Below are positions 16,449 to 23,525 of a stretch of 35,104 bases of DNA, piece by piece. The DNA is from a virus, in the IMG/VR virus record IMGVR_UViG_3300032093_000437, positions 1 to 35,104 of that record. One strand, written 5' to 3'. The notes under the pieces are model-generated. The model was not told where the DNA came from and did no database searches. It was given only the letters and a program-made list of their open reading frames with translations. The position numbers were made by a program, and so were the translations under genes. Every line of letters begins with the position of its first letter. Positions within the stretch are counted from its first letter, which is position 1.

Positions 16449-16700
16449 ATGGAAAAAAAAGTTTTAACCCAAGAAGAAATTCAATCATTAAAGAAATTAC
16501 AAATTAACCAAGCTAATATAATAACAGCTTTAGGTAGTGTAGAATATCAATTAGAAGTTTTAACATTACAAAAACAAAATCTTAAAATTGAATTACAAAA
16601 ACAATTAGAAGAAGAAACTAAAACTAGTGAAGAGTTATCAAAAAAATATGGTGAAGGAAATATAGACCTAGAAAAAGGAGAAATTATTATATTACCATAA
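16449..16700 (+). CDS. Small coiled-coil protein (83 aa)
   Basis: Unrecognised. The sequence is almost entirely one predicted helix with heptad-like Leu/Ile/Val spacing ('QLEVLTLQKQNLKIELQKQL'), ending in an acidic 'DLEKGEIIILP' that looks like a short strand. It has its own late-type element and lies between completion protein and sheath, so it is probably structural or an assembly factor. No frame on the other strand competes. Confidence 0.72.
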   Translation: MEKKVLTQEEIQSLKKLQINQANIITALGSVEYQLEVLTLQKQNLKIELQKQLEEETKTSEELSKKYGEGNIDLEKGEIIILP

Positions 16701-16717
16701 TTTTGATACCTCTTAAG

Positions 16718-16732
16718 ATATTTATAACAAAA
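16718..16732 (+). promoter_or_regulatory. Late-type element upstream of tail sheath gene
   Basis: ATATTTATAACAAAA; the core at 16719-16726 ends 26 nt before the ATG at 16753. This leader is longer than most; the intervening sequence is A/C-rich with no Shine-Dalgarno. Confidence 0.65.
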
Positions 16733-16752
16733 CTAAACACAATAACTAAAAC

Positions 16753-18471
16753 ATGGCAGAAATATTATTATCCCCTGGTGTATCAGCAAATGAAGTAGAC
16801 ACATCATTTGTAACTCAAGGTCCAATAACTGCTGGAGCGGCTATCATCGGTCCGACAGTAAAAGGACCAGTAGAAATACCTACAGTAGTCACTTCATATG
16901 CTCAATATCAACAAAAATTTGGAGATGTTTTCCAAAGTGGAAGCCCAGCTTTAACTTACACCTATTTTACATCTATAGCAGCTAGAAATTATTTTGATAA
17001 TGGAGGTACTTCATTATTAGTAGCTCGTGTTGTGACAGGATCTTATTCTTCTGCTACAAGTAGTTTAATTGTAAGTTCTAGTGGAGCAGCTAGCCCAGTA
17101 TTTGTTTTAGAAACAATTTCTGAAGGTACTATAATGAATAGCGCTGGACCTGAAGACTCAGCTGGAGCTTTAGCTAGTGGATCAGCTAATAATGTTAGAT
17201 GGGAAATAACAGCTACTAACACATCCTCAGGAACATTTGCTTTACTTATCAGACAAGGAAATGACACAACTAATGAACCAACTATTTTAGAACAATATAC
17301 TAATTTATCATTAGATCCCTATTCACCTGATTTTATATCAAGAAGAATAGGTGATAAAAAATTAACATATAGAACTGATGGTGGTGTAGCTTATTTACAA
17401 GAAACTGGAAGTTACGGTAATGTATCTGCTTATGTAAGAGTTAAAAGTGTTAACATAACTACTCCTAATTATTTCTTAAATAGTGGTACTCCAAATCCAT
17501 TATATACTGGTTCATTACCAATTAACGCTAGTGGTTCATTTGGTGGAGCTTTAGGACAAATAAGAGGTGGAGCTAAATTCTATAATGATATAAACAGCAC
17601 TGATACTCAAGGTTTAACACCTGGTTGTTATGATCGTATGGTTGACTTATTAGCCAACACAGATGATTATAAATTTAATGTATTAACAACACCCGGATTA
17701 TGTAATGATCTTACAGATCATGCTGGTGTTATTAATGATATAATATCTAGTATCCAAAATCGTGGAGATGCTATTTACATCCCAGATATGGTATCTTATG
17801 GTAAAACTATCACAGATGTTGTTTCTAACGCCGCTGGTAAAAATACTTCATACGCTGCTACATACTGGCCTTGGGTTCAAGTATTAGAACCAAACACTAA
17901 CCAATTAACATGGATCCCAGCTTCAACTGTTATCCCAGGTGTTTATGCTTATAATGATAGTGTTTCTTACCCATGGTTCGCACCAGCAGGTTTAAATCGT
18001 GGTAGTTTAAGTCAAGTAATTGGAGCTGAAAGAAATTTATCTCAAGCTAATAGAGATACTTTATATAATGGTAAAGTAAATCCAATCGCTACACTTAATG
18101 GACAAAGAGTAGTTTACGGTCAGAAAACATTACAAACTAGAGCAAGTGCTTTAGATCGTGTAAATGTTCGTCGTTTATTAATTGCTCTTAAGAGTTATAT
18201 TTCTCAAGTAGCTAACACATTAGTATTTGAACAAAATACCGCTACAACAAGAAATAACTTCTTAGCTACAGTTAACCCATACTTAGAATCAGTTCAACAA
18301 CAACAAGGTTTGTATGCTTTCCGAGTAATTATGGATGATAGTAATAATACAGCATCAGTAATTGACCAAAATCAATTAGTAGGTCAAATATATGTTCAAC
18401 CAACTAAAACAGCTGAATTTATTTACTTAGATTTCATTATCACACCAACTGGAGCTACTTTCCCAGCGTAA
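16753..18471 (+). CDS. 18: Contractile tail sheath protein, gp18-like
   Basis: Polymerises around the tail tube and contracts on infection. The N-terminus 'LLSPGVSANEVDTSFVTQGP' with 'GAAIIGPTVKGPVEIPTVVT' is the classic sheath opening. 'NYFDNGGTSLLVARVV' follows. The C-terminal portion 'VYGQKTLQTRASALDRVNVR' (the conserved 'QKTL...S..DRVNVRRLL' region) and 'TAEFIYLDFIITPTGATF' are characteristic. Length 572 (T4: 659), consistent with a smaller protruding domain. Followed by the tube gene, as in T4. Confidence 0.96.
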   Translation: MAEILLSPGVSANEVDTSFVTQGPITAGAAIIGPTVKGPVEIPTVVTSYAQYQQKFGDVFQSGSPALTYTYFTSIAARNYFDNGGTSLLVARVVTGSYSSATSSLIVSSSGAASPVFVLETISEGTIMNSAGPEDSAGALASGSANNVRWEITATNTSSGTFALLIRQGNDTTNEPTILEQYTNLSLDPYSPDFISRRIGDKKLTYRTDGGVAYLQETGSYGNVSAYVRVKSVNITTPNYFLNSGTPNPLYTGSLPINASGSFGGALGQIRGGAKFYNDINSTDTQGLTPGCYDRMVDLLANTDDYKFNVLTTPGLCNDLTDHAGVINDIISSIQNRGDAIYIPDMVSYGKTITDVVSNAAGKNTSYAATYWPWVQVLEPNTNQLTWIPASTVIPGVYAYNDSVSYPWFAPAGLNRGSLSQVIGAERNLSQANRDTLYNGKVNPIATLNGQRVVYGQKTLQTRASALDRVNVRRLLIALKSYISQVANTLVFEQNTATTRNNFLATVNPYLESVQQQQGLYAFRVIMDDSNNTASVIDQNQLVGQIYVQPTKTAEFIYLDFIITPTGATFPA

Positions 18472-18485
18472 TTTTTAAAAATTGA

Positions 18486-18500
18486 ATATTTATAACAAAT
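18486..18500 (+). promoter_or_regulatory. Late-type element upstream of tail tube gene
   Basis: ATATTTATAACAAAT; the core at 18487-18494 ends 14 nt before the ATG at 18509. It separates sheath and tube, so the two can be expressed at different levels. Confidence 0.65.
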
Positions 18501-18508
18501 AAAAAGAC

Positions 18509-18997
18509 ATGGCAATATTAGACGCAAACGAAATATTCTTCACAGCCTTTGAACCAAAACAGGCAAACAGATTTATCCTTTATATGGATGGTGTTCCTAG
18601 CTATATAGTAAAAGGAGTAAACGCTGTAACTGTAACTCAAGGTGAAGTAACATTAAATCATATTAACGTTTATAGAAAAGTTAAAGGTAAAACCACTTGG
18701 GGTAACATTCAAATGACATTATTTGATCCAATTACTCCATCAGGTGCTCAAGCTGTAATGGAATGGGTTCGTTTACATCATGAATCTGTAACAGGTAGAG
18801 ATGGTTACTCTGACTTCTATAAAAAAGATTTAGTATTAGATGTTTTAGGACCTGTAGGAGATGTAGTTAGTGAATGGATTATTAAAGGCGCATTTATAAC
18901 AGAAGCTAATTTTGGTGATTATAACTGGGATACTGAAAACCAGGCTGTAAATATCACAATGACAGTTGCTATGGATTACTGCGTATTGAATTTCTAA
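18509..18997 (+). CDS. 19: Tail tube protein, gp19-like
   Basis: Major tube subunit. At 162 residues it is the size of T4 gp19 (163). 'KQANRFILYMDGVPSYIVKG' near the N-terminus, 'GKTTWGNIQMTLFDPITPSG' and 'AQAVMEWVRLHHESVTGRDG' in the centre, and 'WIIKGAFITEANFGDYNWDT' near the end are the conserved gp19 blocks. It has its own late-type element and is followed by a strong terminator, as expected for an abundant product. Confidence 0.96.
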   Translation: MAILDANEIFFTAFEPKQANRFILYMDGVPSYIVKGVNAVTVTQGEVTLNHINVYRKVKGKTTWGNIQMTLFDPITPSGAQAVMEWVRLHHESVTGRDGYSDFYKKDLVLDVLGPVGDVVSEWIIKGAFITEANFGDYNWDTENQAVNITMTVAMDYCVLNF

Positions 18998-19018
18998 TAT
19001 TCACTACTTAACAATAAA

Positions 19019-19050
19019 AGAGCTCGCATTTTGCGAGCTCTCCTTTTTTT
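19019..19050 (+). terminator. Intrinsic terminator after tail tube gene
   Basis: A 10-bp stem AGAGCTCGCA (19019-19028) / TGCGAGCTCT (19032-19041) with a TTT loop, then CC and seven T (19044-19050). The strongest terminator in the window. Confidence 0.93.
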
Positions 19051-19051
19051 A

Positions 19052-19067
19052 ATATTTATTATAAAAT
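19052..19067 (+). promoter_or_regulatory. Late-type element (variant) upstream of 220-aa gene
   Basis: ATATTTATTATAAAAT: one substitution in the core (TATTTATT, 19053-19060), ending 10 nt before the ATG at 19071, immediately after a terminator. Confidence 0.55.
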
Positions 19068-19070
19068 AAT

Positions 19071-19733
19071 ATGGGTTTAAAACAATTATTAGAACAAGGA
19101 GCTACTCAATTAAGCGCTGGTAGTTTTCTTGGAGATACTCCAATTAATGATCCACAATCTGGGTTTGTTCAACAAAATTCTCCTGATAACACATATGAAG
19201 ATGAAGTTATTGGAACACCAAACAATGGTAGTACTTTAGTAAACACATTAGGTAGTACTGCTTTAGATAATACTCAACCATTATTTGATACTTCTACTTT
19301 ACCTCCAAATACTATCACTGATTATCCCGCGCTAACTAGTGGAGAATTTAACGGTGCTTCAACTCAATACCAAACTGTATATAGCCCTAATAATACTTAT
19401 TTAAACCAAGTAAGTTCACCAACATTTGAAGGAGTTCAAACACCTGCCTTACCAGATTCTGGGTTAACTACAGATACAGTAAATGCTATTGAGACAACAT
19501 TTATAGTTCCAAACCCAGATAACATCACAACATATCCTGCTTCTGATGTTACTCACAACACCTTATCATCAGGACTTAATTCTGCTCCTCAACAATTTAA
19601 TCAAATTTGGAATGGGCAAAACAAATACTGGAGTTTTTTTAGAACTAATCCAACAGTATTTAATCCTCAAGGTACTAACACAACTGGAAGAACAGGTGTA
19701 CTAGAAAGTCTTATTAATAGAATTGTAGGATAA
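19071..19733 (+). CDS. Unknown Asn/Thr/Pro-rich tail-region protein (220 aa)
   Basis: No family recognised. Low in charged residues and rich in Asn, Thr, Ser, Pro and Gln, with recurring 'N.T..YP' phrases ('NTITDYPALTSGEF', 'NITTYPASDVTHNT'), suggesting an extended or disordered virion component. Its start 'MGLKQLLEQGATQLSAG' resembles the start of the 94-aa product at 23241 ('MGLLNKLTTQGSSLTP'). It sits between the tube and the tail chaperone with its own variant late-type element. A tail role is inferred from context only. Confidence 0.65.
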   Translation: MGLKQLLEQGATQLSAGSFLGDTPINDPQSGFVQQNSPDNTYEDEVIGTPNNGSTLVNTLGSTALDNTQPLFDTSTLPPNTITDYPALTSGEFNGASTQYQTVYSPNNTYLNQVSSPTFEGVQTPALPDSGLTTDTVNAIETTFIVPNPDNITTYPASDVTHNTLSSGLNSAPQQFNQIWNGQNKYWSFFRTNPTVFNPQGTNTTGRTGVLESLINRIVG

Positions 19734-19755
19734 TTTAAGAAAACATATCTTGTAT

Positions 19756-19771
19756 ATATTTATATAAGACA
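19756..19771 (+). promoter_or_regulatory. Late-type element upstream of tail chaperone gene
   Basis: ATATTTATATAAGACA; the core at 19757-19764 lies 30 nt before the ATG at 19795, the longest spacing found. A second partial match, TTATAACAAATAAAA (19777-19791), is closer to the start, so the functional element may be the latter. Confidence 0.45.
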
Positions 19772-19794
19772 TAAAGTTATAACAAATAAAAGCT

Positions 19795-20526
19795 ATGAGT
19801 GAAAATAAATTAAAAATTCCAACAGAAGTTGTTGACTTACCATCTCAAGGTCTAGTCTACCCAGAATCATCTCCTTTATCAAGCGGTAAAATTGAAATGA
19901 AATATATGACCGCTAGAGAAGAAGATATTCTAACTAATCAGAATTACATTAGTAATGGCACAGTGATTGATAAATTAATGCAATCACTTATTATATCTGA
20001 TATTGATTATAATAATTTAATTGTTGGTGATAAAAATGCTATTATGGTAGCAGCTCGTATTTTAGGATATGGTAAAGAGTATAAATTTGATTATAAAGGA
20101 GAAGAATATAGTATTGATTTATCACAACTAGAAAATAAAGAAATAGATAAATCCTTATTTAAAGCGAGAGAAAATGAATTTTCATTTACACTTCCATCAA
20201 CAAATGTTTTAATCACATTTAAATTATTAACTCATGGCGATGAGAAAAAAATTGATAGTGAAGTAAATGGATTAAAGAAAATTAATAAAGATGCTTCCCC
20301 AGAATTATCAACTCGTTTAAAATATATGATAACTTCTGTTAATGGTGATAGAGATGTTAAAAGCATTAGAGAATTTGTAGATAATTATTTATTAGCTCGT
20401 GACTCTAGAGCATTAAGAGAATACATTAGAAAAATCCAACCAGATGTGAATTTAACATTTACAGCTAATAGCGGTGAGGAGGTCGCTATCCCAATTGGGA
20501 TTAACTTTTTTTGGCCTGACATCTGA
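19795..20526 (+). CDS. 26: Tail assembly chaperone / baseplate protein, gp26-like
   Basis: Resembles the T4 gp26 family (Pfam 'T4 baseplate protein'): 'VVDLPSQGLVYPESSPL' and 'KMKYMTAREEDILTNQ'-type opening (residues ~13-45), then an alpha/beta middle and a helical C-terminal third. In contractile-tail phages the gene at this place, just before the tape measure, encodes a chaperone of tail assembly made in short and frameshifted long forms. Here the frame ends only four residues after a seven-T run (20506-20512), while an overlapping frame continues for ~95 codons with gp51/gpT-like sequence. A Shine-Dalgarno-like GAGGAGGT (20476-20483), rare in this genome, lies upstream of the run. Length 243 (T4 gp26: 208). 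Confidence 0.78.
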   Translation: MSENKLKIPTEVVDLPSQGLVYPESSPLSSGKIEMKYMTAREEDILTNQNYISNGTVIDKLMQSLIISDIDYNNLIVGDKNAIMVAARILGYGKEYKFDYKGEEYSIDLSQLENKEIDKSLFKARENEFSFTLPSTNVLITFKLLTHGDEKKIDSEVNGLKKINKDASPELSTRLKYMITSVNGDRDVKSIREFVDNYLLARDSRALREYIRKIQPDVNLTFTANSGEEVAIPIGINFFWPDI

Positions 20527-20800
20527 TGTAACACCTCAAGTTAGAGCTAATTTATTTTCCCAAATACATGAAATTGTTTTCCATGGTCAAGGAGGTTATG
20601 ATTGGGAAACAGTCTATAATATGCCTATTTGGTTACGTAAATTTACTTATAATAAATTAAGAGAATACTACGAAAAACAAAACAAACAACAAAATGAAGA
20701 TTTAGCTACTCAATCTCAAAAAATTAAAGAAGGAAAAGTAGATTTACCATCTCATTTTAAAGGAAAAATAAATAACAATAAAAGAATAGCCAAGTATTAA
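20474..20800 (+). CDS. 51: Frameshift extension of tail chaperone, gp51/gpT-like
   Basis: The open frame is +1 relative to the upstream gene and overlaps it by 53 nt. The sequence that looks protein-like begins at GGC 20513 ('GLTSDVTPQVRANLFSQIHE', then 'YNMPIWLRKFTYNKLREYYE'). This is the helical type of T-domain found in frameshifted tail chaperones and in T4 gp51. No in-frame ATG exists before 20621, inside that conserved part; only GTG 20474 and TTG 20495 are available. I infer that it is made mainly as a gp26-51 fusion of about 334-336 residues by a +1 or -2 shift on TTTTTTT. The alternative is reinitiation at TTG 20495, 11 nt after GAGGAGGT. The C-terminus is Lys/Asn/Gln-rich. Ends within the loop of a small hairpin. 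Confidence 0.7.
   Translation: MRRSLSQLGLTFFGLTSDVTPQVRANLFSQIHEIVFHGQGGYDWETVYNMPIWLRKFTYNKLREYYEKQNKQQNEDLATQSQKIKEGKVDLPSHFKGKINNNKRIAKY
20506..20512 (+). other. Putative programmed frameshift site (T7 run)
   Basis: In the upstream frame the codons are AAC TTT TTT TGG. The tRNA on the second TTT can re-pair perfectly after +1 (20510-20512) or -2 (20507-20509), and both lead into the downstream frame. A -1 shift would not. The upstream stop follows at 20524-20526. Confidence 0.6.
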
Positions 20801-20812
20801 AACTTGGCTTTC
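20788..20812 (+). terminator. Weak terminator-like hairpin after tail chaperone
   Basis: Stem AGCCAAGT (20788-20795) / ACTTGGCT (20802-20809), 6-nt loop containing the stop codon, followed by only a short TTCTCC tail. It is placed like the other terminators, just before a late-type element, but its T-tract is poor. Confidence 0.55.
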
Positions 20813-20815
20813 TCC

Positions 20816-20830
20816 ATATTTATCACATAT
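20816..20830 (+). promoter_or_regulatory. Late-type element (variant) upstream of tape measure gene
   Basis: ATATTTATCACATAT: core TATTTATC at 20817-20824, 14 nt before the ATG at 20839. The spacing is typical but the 3' part of the element deviates. Confidence 0.5.
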
Positions 20831-20838
20831 ATATCAAT

Positions 20839-23202
20839 ATGGCTATAACTTCTGAAGAACAAAAAAAGATAAATGCCCTTATCCAAGAAGGTATTGAACT
20901 AGCTAAAAAACTAGGATCAGCTGCTGATGAGGCTAGTCTAAGAAATTTTACTGGAGATTTAATTCAAGCGGAAAGATTAGTAAGTTCTTTAAGAAAAGAA
21001 TGGCAAGATTTAACAGGAGATATAGGATATGCATTCCAAGGTTTTAAAAACATTGTTCAAGAAATTAAAAAACAAAATGTTGGTTTACTTGAAAGTGTTA
21101 AAGGATATAATAATTTAGCTTCAATAGCTCAAAAAATTCAAAACCACCAACGTGGTATTAGTAGTCTTTCTTCTGATGAAATTAAAAAATTAAGACAAAA
21201 AGCTCAAGAAGAAAAATTAAGATTAGAAAATGCTCGAGATTTACTAGCCAGTAGAGAAAAAGATTTAATACAAGAAAGAGCAATCCTAGCTCAAAAACTT
21301 AGAGCAGGTACCATCAGTGAAAATGAAAGAAAAACACTTCGTAAAATATTTAATGATTTAAAAGAAACAAGAGATGTTCAATCAAATATAAATGGTTTAT
21401 TACAAGAACAAGATGAATTATATCGTGGTCTTGAAAAAACTTTAGATAGAACTGAAGAACAAGTCAAAAATATTGAAAAGGCATTAGGTTTAGGTGGTAA
21501 CGCAGCTAAAGGATTACAAAAAACTTTAGATAAACTAGGATTAGGTGATTTTGCTAAAGCTTTAGGTTTAGATGAAGTAAATAAGAAAATGGATGAGACT
21601 GCTAAAAAGTTAACTGATAATGGTGACAAAGCAGCTACTTTAGGTACTAAATTTAAAGTATTAGGGGCGGGAATGAAAGAAATGGGTAAACAATTAATGG
21701 ATAATTTGTTTGACCCAATGGTTATTTTAGGAATGATCCTTAAAGGTTTTTTAGCTTTAGATAAAGCCCAAACTGAGTTTACACGTGAAACTGGAAGAAG
21801 TGCTGATTTACTAGATCGAGCAAATACAAGCGCTACTACTATGGCCCAACAGATAGGCCAAATGGTTGAATTAACTAAACAATTTGGTGCTGCTGCTGAT
21901 GTTATATTTACACCTGAGACTATTACTGAAGCCACTGAGATGACTAAGATGATGGGGTTGAGTAGTGAAGAAGCAGGTAATTTGGCTAGATTATCTAAAG
22001 TAACAGGAACTGAGTTAAAGGCTAATAATGAAAAAATTATAGCTTCATATAATAATTTTGTTAAATTAAATAAAACAGGTATAAGTGCTAAATCTGTATT
22101 TAAAGATGTAGCTAATGTATCTAGTACTATAGCATTATCATTTAAAGGTAATACAGCAGCAATAGCCGAATCAGTAATGGAGGCTAAAAAATTAGGTTTA
22201 AGTTTAGATCAAGTAGATAAAATAGCTGAATCATTACTTAATTTTGAAGACAGTATAGCAGCTGAGTTAGAAGCTGAATTACTTACCGGTGAACAAATTA
22301 ACTTAGAACAAGCTAGATCATATGCTTTAAATAATGATATGGCTAATTTAACTAAAGAAATAGGTAATAACCAAAGAATAATAAATGCTTTTGCTACTGG
22401 TAATCGTATTGAACAAGAATCTATAGGTAAATCTTTAGGATTAAATAGAGAAGAAATGGCCAAAATGATATTTGACCAACAAACACTTAATGGACTATCT
22501 GATGAACAAGCAGCTAAGTTAGCAGGTTTAGAATTATCAGACATGAAACGCTTAGAGATTCAAGAACAAATTAATAATGCTATAGCTAAAATGAGTGAAG
22601 CTTTAGCTGGCCCATTATCAGCATTTGCTGAATTATTGTCTAATGCTTGGGTGTTAAAAGGTATCTTTACAGCTATAGGAGTTATATTAGCAGCCAAAAT
22701 TGTCACTAGTTTAGCCGATTTAGGTAGGGCTTTAATCCCAATTATAGCTAGATTAGCTACAATGTTAGGTATTGAAACAGGTATAGCAGCTGCTAAAATA
22801 TCTGGAGCTATGGCTACCACTGTAGGATTAGGAGCAGTAGCAATTATAGGTGGTATAGCAGCTGGTATAGCAGCTTTAAACAGTAGTGTAGGATCAGCTA
22901 AACAAACAAAAGATGGTGTTATTAACCCTAATGGTGGTTTAGTTATATCAAAACCTGAAGGAGGAGTATTAACACCTATAGCCCAAGGTATACCAGGTGA
23001 CTATGCTTATTTAACAACAAATGGACCTCAACAAACTCAAGACGCTGTCATCTCCCCAGCTAATAAAGGAGCTGTAAACCCACCCGCAGCTTCATCTGCT
23101 CCTCAAACTATTACAATACATACTCATGTTATGTTAGATAAAAAAGAAATAGCATCAGCTATTAACCAAACTAACCTCCAAACTGAAGTTAAAACTCAAT
23201 AA
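20839..23202 (+). CDS. Tail tape measure protein
   Basis: Sets tail length and travels through the tube. Evidence: size (787 aa); position after tube and chaperone; a long helical N-terminal half with heptads (residues ~1-230); Ala/Gly/Leu-rich helices; and hydrophobic stretches at about 590-685 ('AIGVILAAKIVTSLADLGRA', 'AIIGGIAAGIAAL'), as in most tape measures. Residues ~310-390 ('TEFTRETGRSADLL', 'GLSSEEAGNLARLSKVTG') resemble tape-measure repeats of related phages. The Gly/Pro-rich C-terminal region 'TKDGVINPNGGLVISKPEGG' is common near tape-measure ends. At the usual ~1.5 angstrom per residue this predicts a tail near 115-120 nm. There is no peptidoglycan hydrolase motif inside it. T4 gp29 fills this role but direct homology is not claimed. 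Confidence 0.85.
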   Translation: MAITSEEQKKINALIQEGIELAKKLGSAADEASLRNFTGDLIQAERLVSSLRKEWQDLTGDIGYAFQGFKNIVQEIKKQNVGLLESVKGYNNLASIAQKIQNHQRGISSLSSDEIKKLRQKAQEEKLRLENARDLLASREKDLIQERAILAQKLRAGTISENERKTLRKIFNDLKETRDVQSNINGLLQEQDELYRGLEKTLDRTEEQVKNIEKALGLGGNAAKGLQKTLDKLGLGDFAKALGLDEVNKKMDETAKKLTDNGDKAATLGTKFKVLGAGMKEMGKQLMDNLFDPMVILGMILKGFLALDKAQTEFTRETGRSADLLDRANTSATTMAQQIGQMVELTKQFGAAADVIFTPETITEATEMTKMMGLSSEEAGNLARLSKVTGTELKANNEKIIASYNNFVKLNKTGISAKSVFKDVANVSSTIALSFKGNTAAIAESVMEAKKLGLSLDQVDKIAESLLNFEDSIAAELEAELLTGEQINLEQARSYALNNDMANLTKEIGNNQRIINAFATGNRIEQESIGKSLGLNREEMAKMIFDQQTLNGLSDEQAAKLAGLELSDMKRLEIQEQINNAIAKMSEALAGPLSAFAELLSNAWVLKGIFTAIGVILAAKIVTSLADLGRALIPIIARLATMLGIETGIAAAKISGAMATTVGLGAVAIIGGIAAGIAALNSSVGSAKQTKDGVINPNGGLVISKPEGGVLTPIAQGIPGDYAYLTTNGPQQTQDAVISPANKGAVNPPAASSAPQTITIHTHVMLDKKEIASAINQTNLQTEVKTQ

Positions 23203-23227
23203 AGGTTAATATTTATAATAAACCTTT
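23201..23227 (+). promoter_or_regulatory. Late-type element inside an inverted repeat, upstream of 94-aa gene
   Basis: ATATTTATAATAAAC with its core at 23210-23217, 23 nt before the ATG at 23241. The element is flanked by AAAGGTT (23201-23207) and AACCTTT (23221-23227), so it would occupy the loop of a 7-bp hairpin. Confidence 0.6.
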
Positions 23228-23240
23228 AAAACATACAATC

Positions 23241-23525
23241 ATGGGACTATTAAATAAACTTACAACACAAGGTTCAAGTTTAACACCATATGATGGAGTT
23301 ACTCCAACCCCAAATCCATTATCTACACCACAATCTCAACTTCAAATTTATTCATTAAATGGAACAAATGTAGTTAATGTTAACAGTGCTTATCAACAGT
23401 ATTTAGATGGTACTCAAAACAATTTGCCAACACCGTCATTACTTGACTTAAATGGAAATACTCCGTCTATATCCACAGCTAATCCATCACAAGCTCTACC
23501 ATATATTAACAACCAACCAGGTTAA
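23241..23525 (+). CDS. Small Pro/Asn/Ser-rich tail-region protein (94 aa)
   Basis: Not a named family. 'MGLLNKLTTQGSSLTPYDG' opens it, followed by Pro/Thr/Asn/Gln-rich sequence with no charged core, so probably an extended virion linker. The start resembles that of the 220-aa product at 19071. It has its own late-type element and its stop overlaps the ATG of the next gene by 1 nt (TTAATG), coupling it to the 820-aa baseplate protein. Confidence 0.68.
   Translation: MGLLNKLTTQGSSLTPYDGVTPTPNPLSTPQSQLQIYSLNGTNVVNVNSAYQQYLDGTQNNLPTPSLLDLNGNTPSISTANPSQALPYINNQPG

Noticed and set aside
21378-21935. 185-codon open frame on the minus strand
   Set aside because: It is a shadow of the tape measure gene in an A/T-rich sequence: no leader, no family pattern and Ser/Pro/Leu-biased composition typical of antisense frames.
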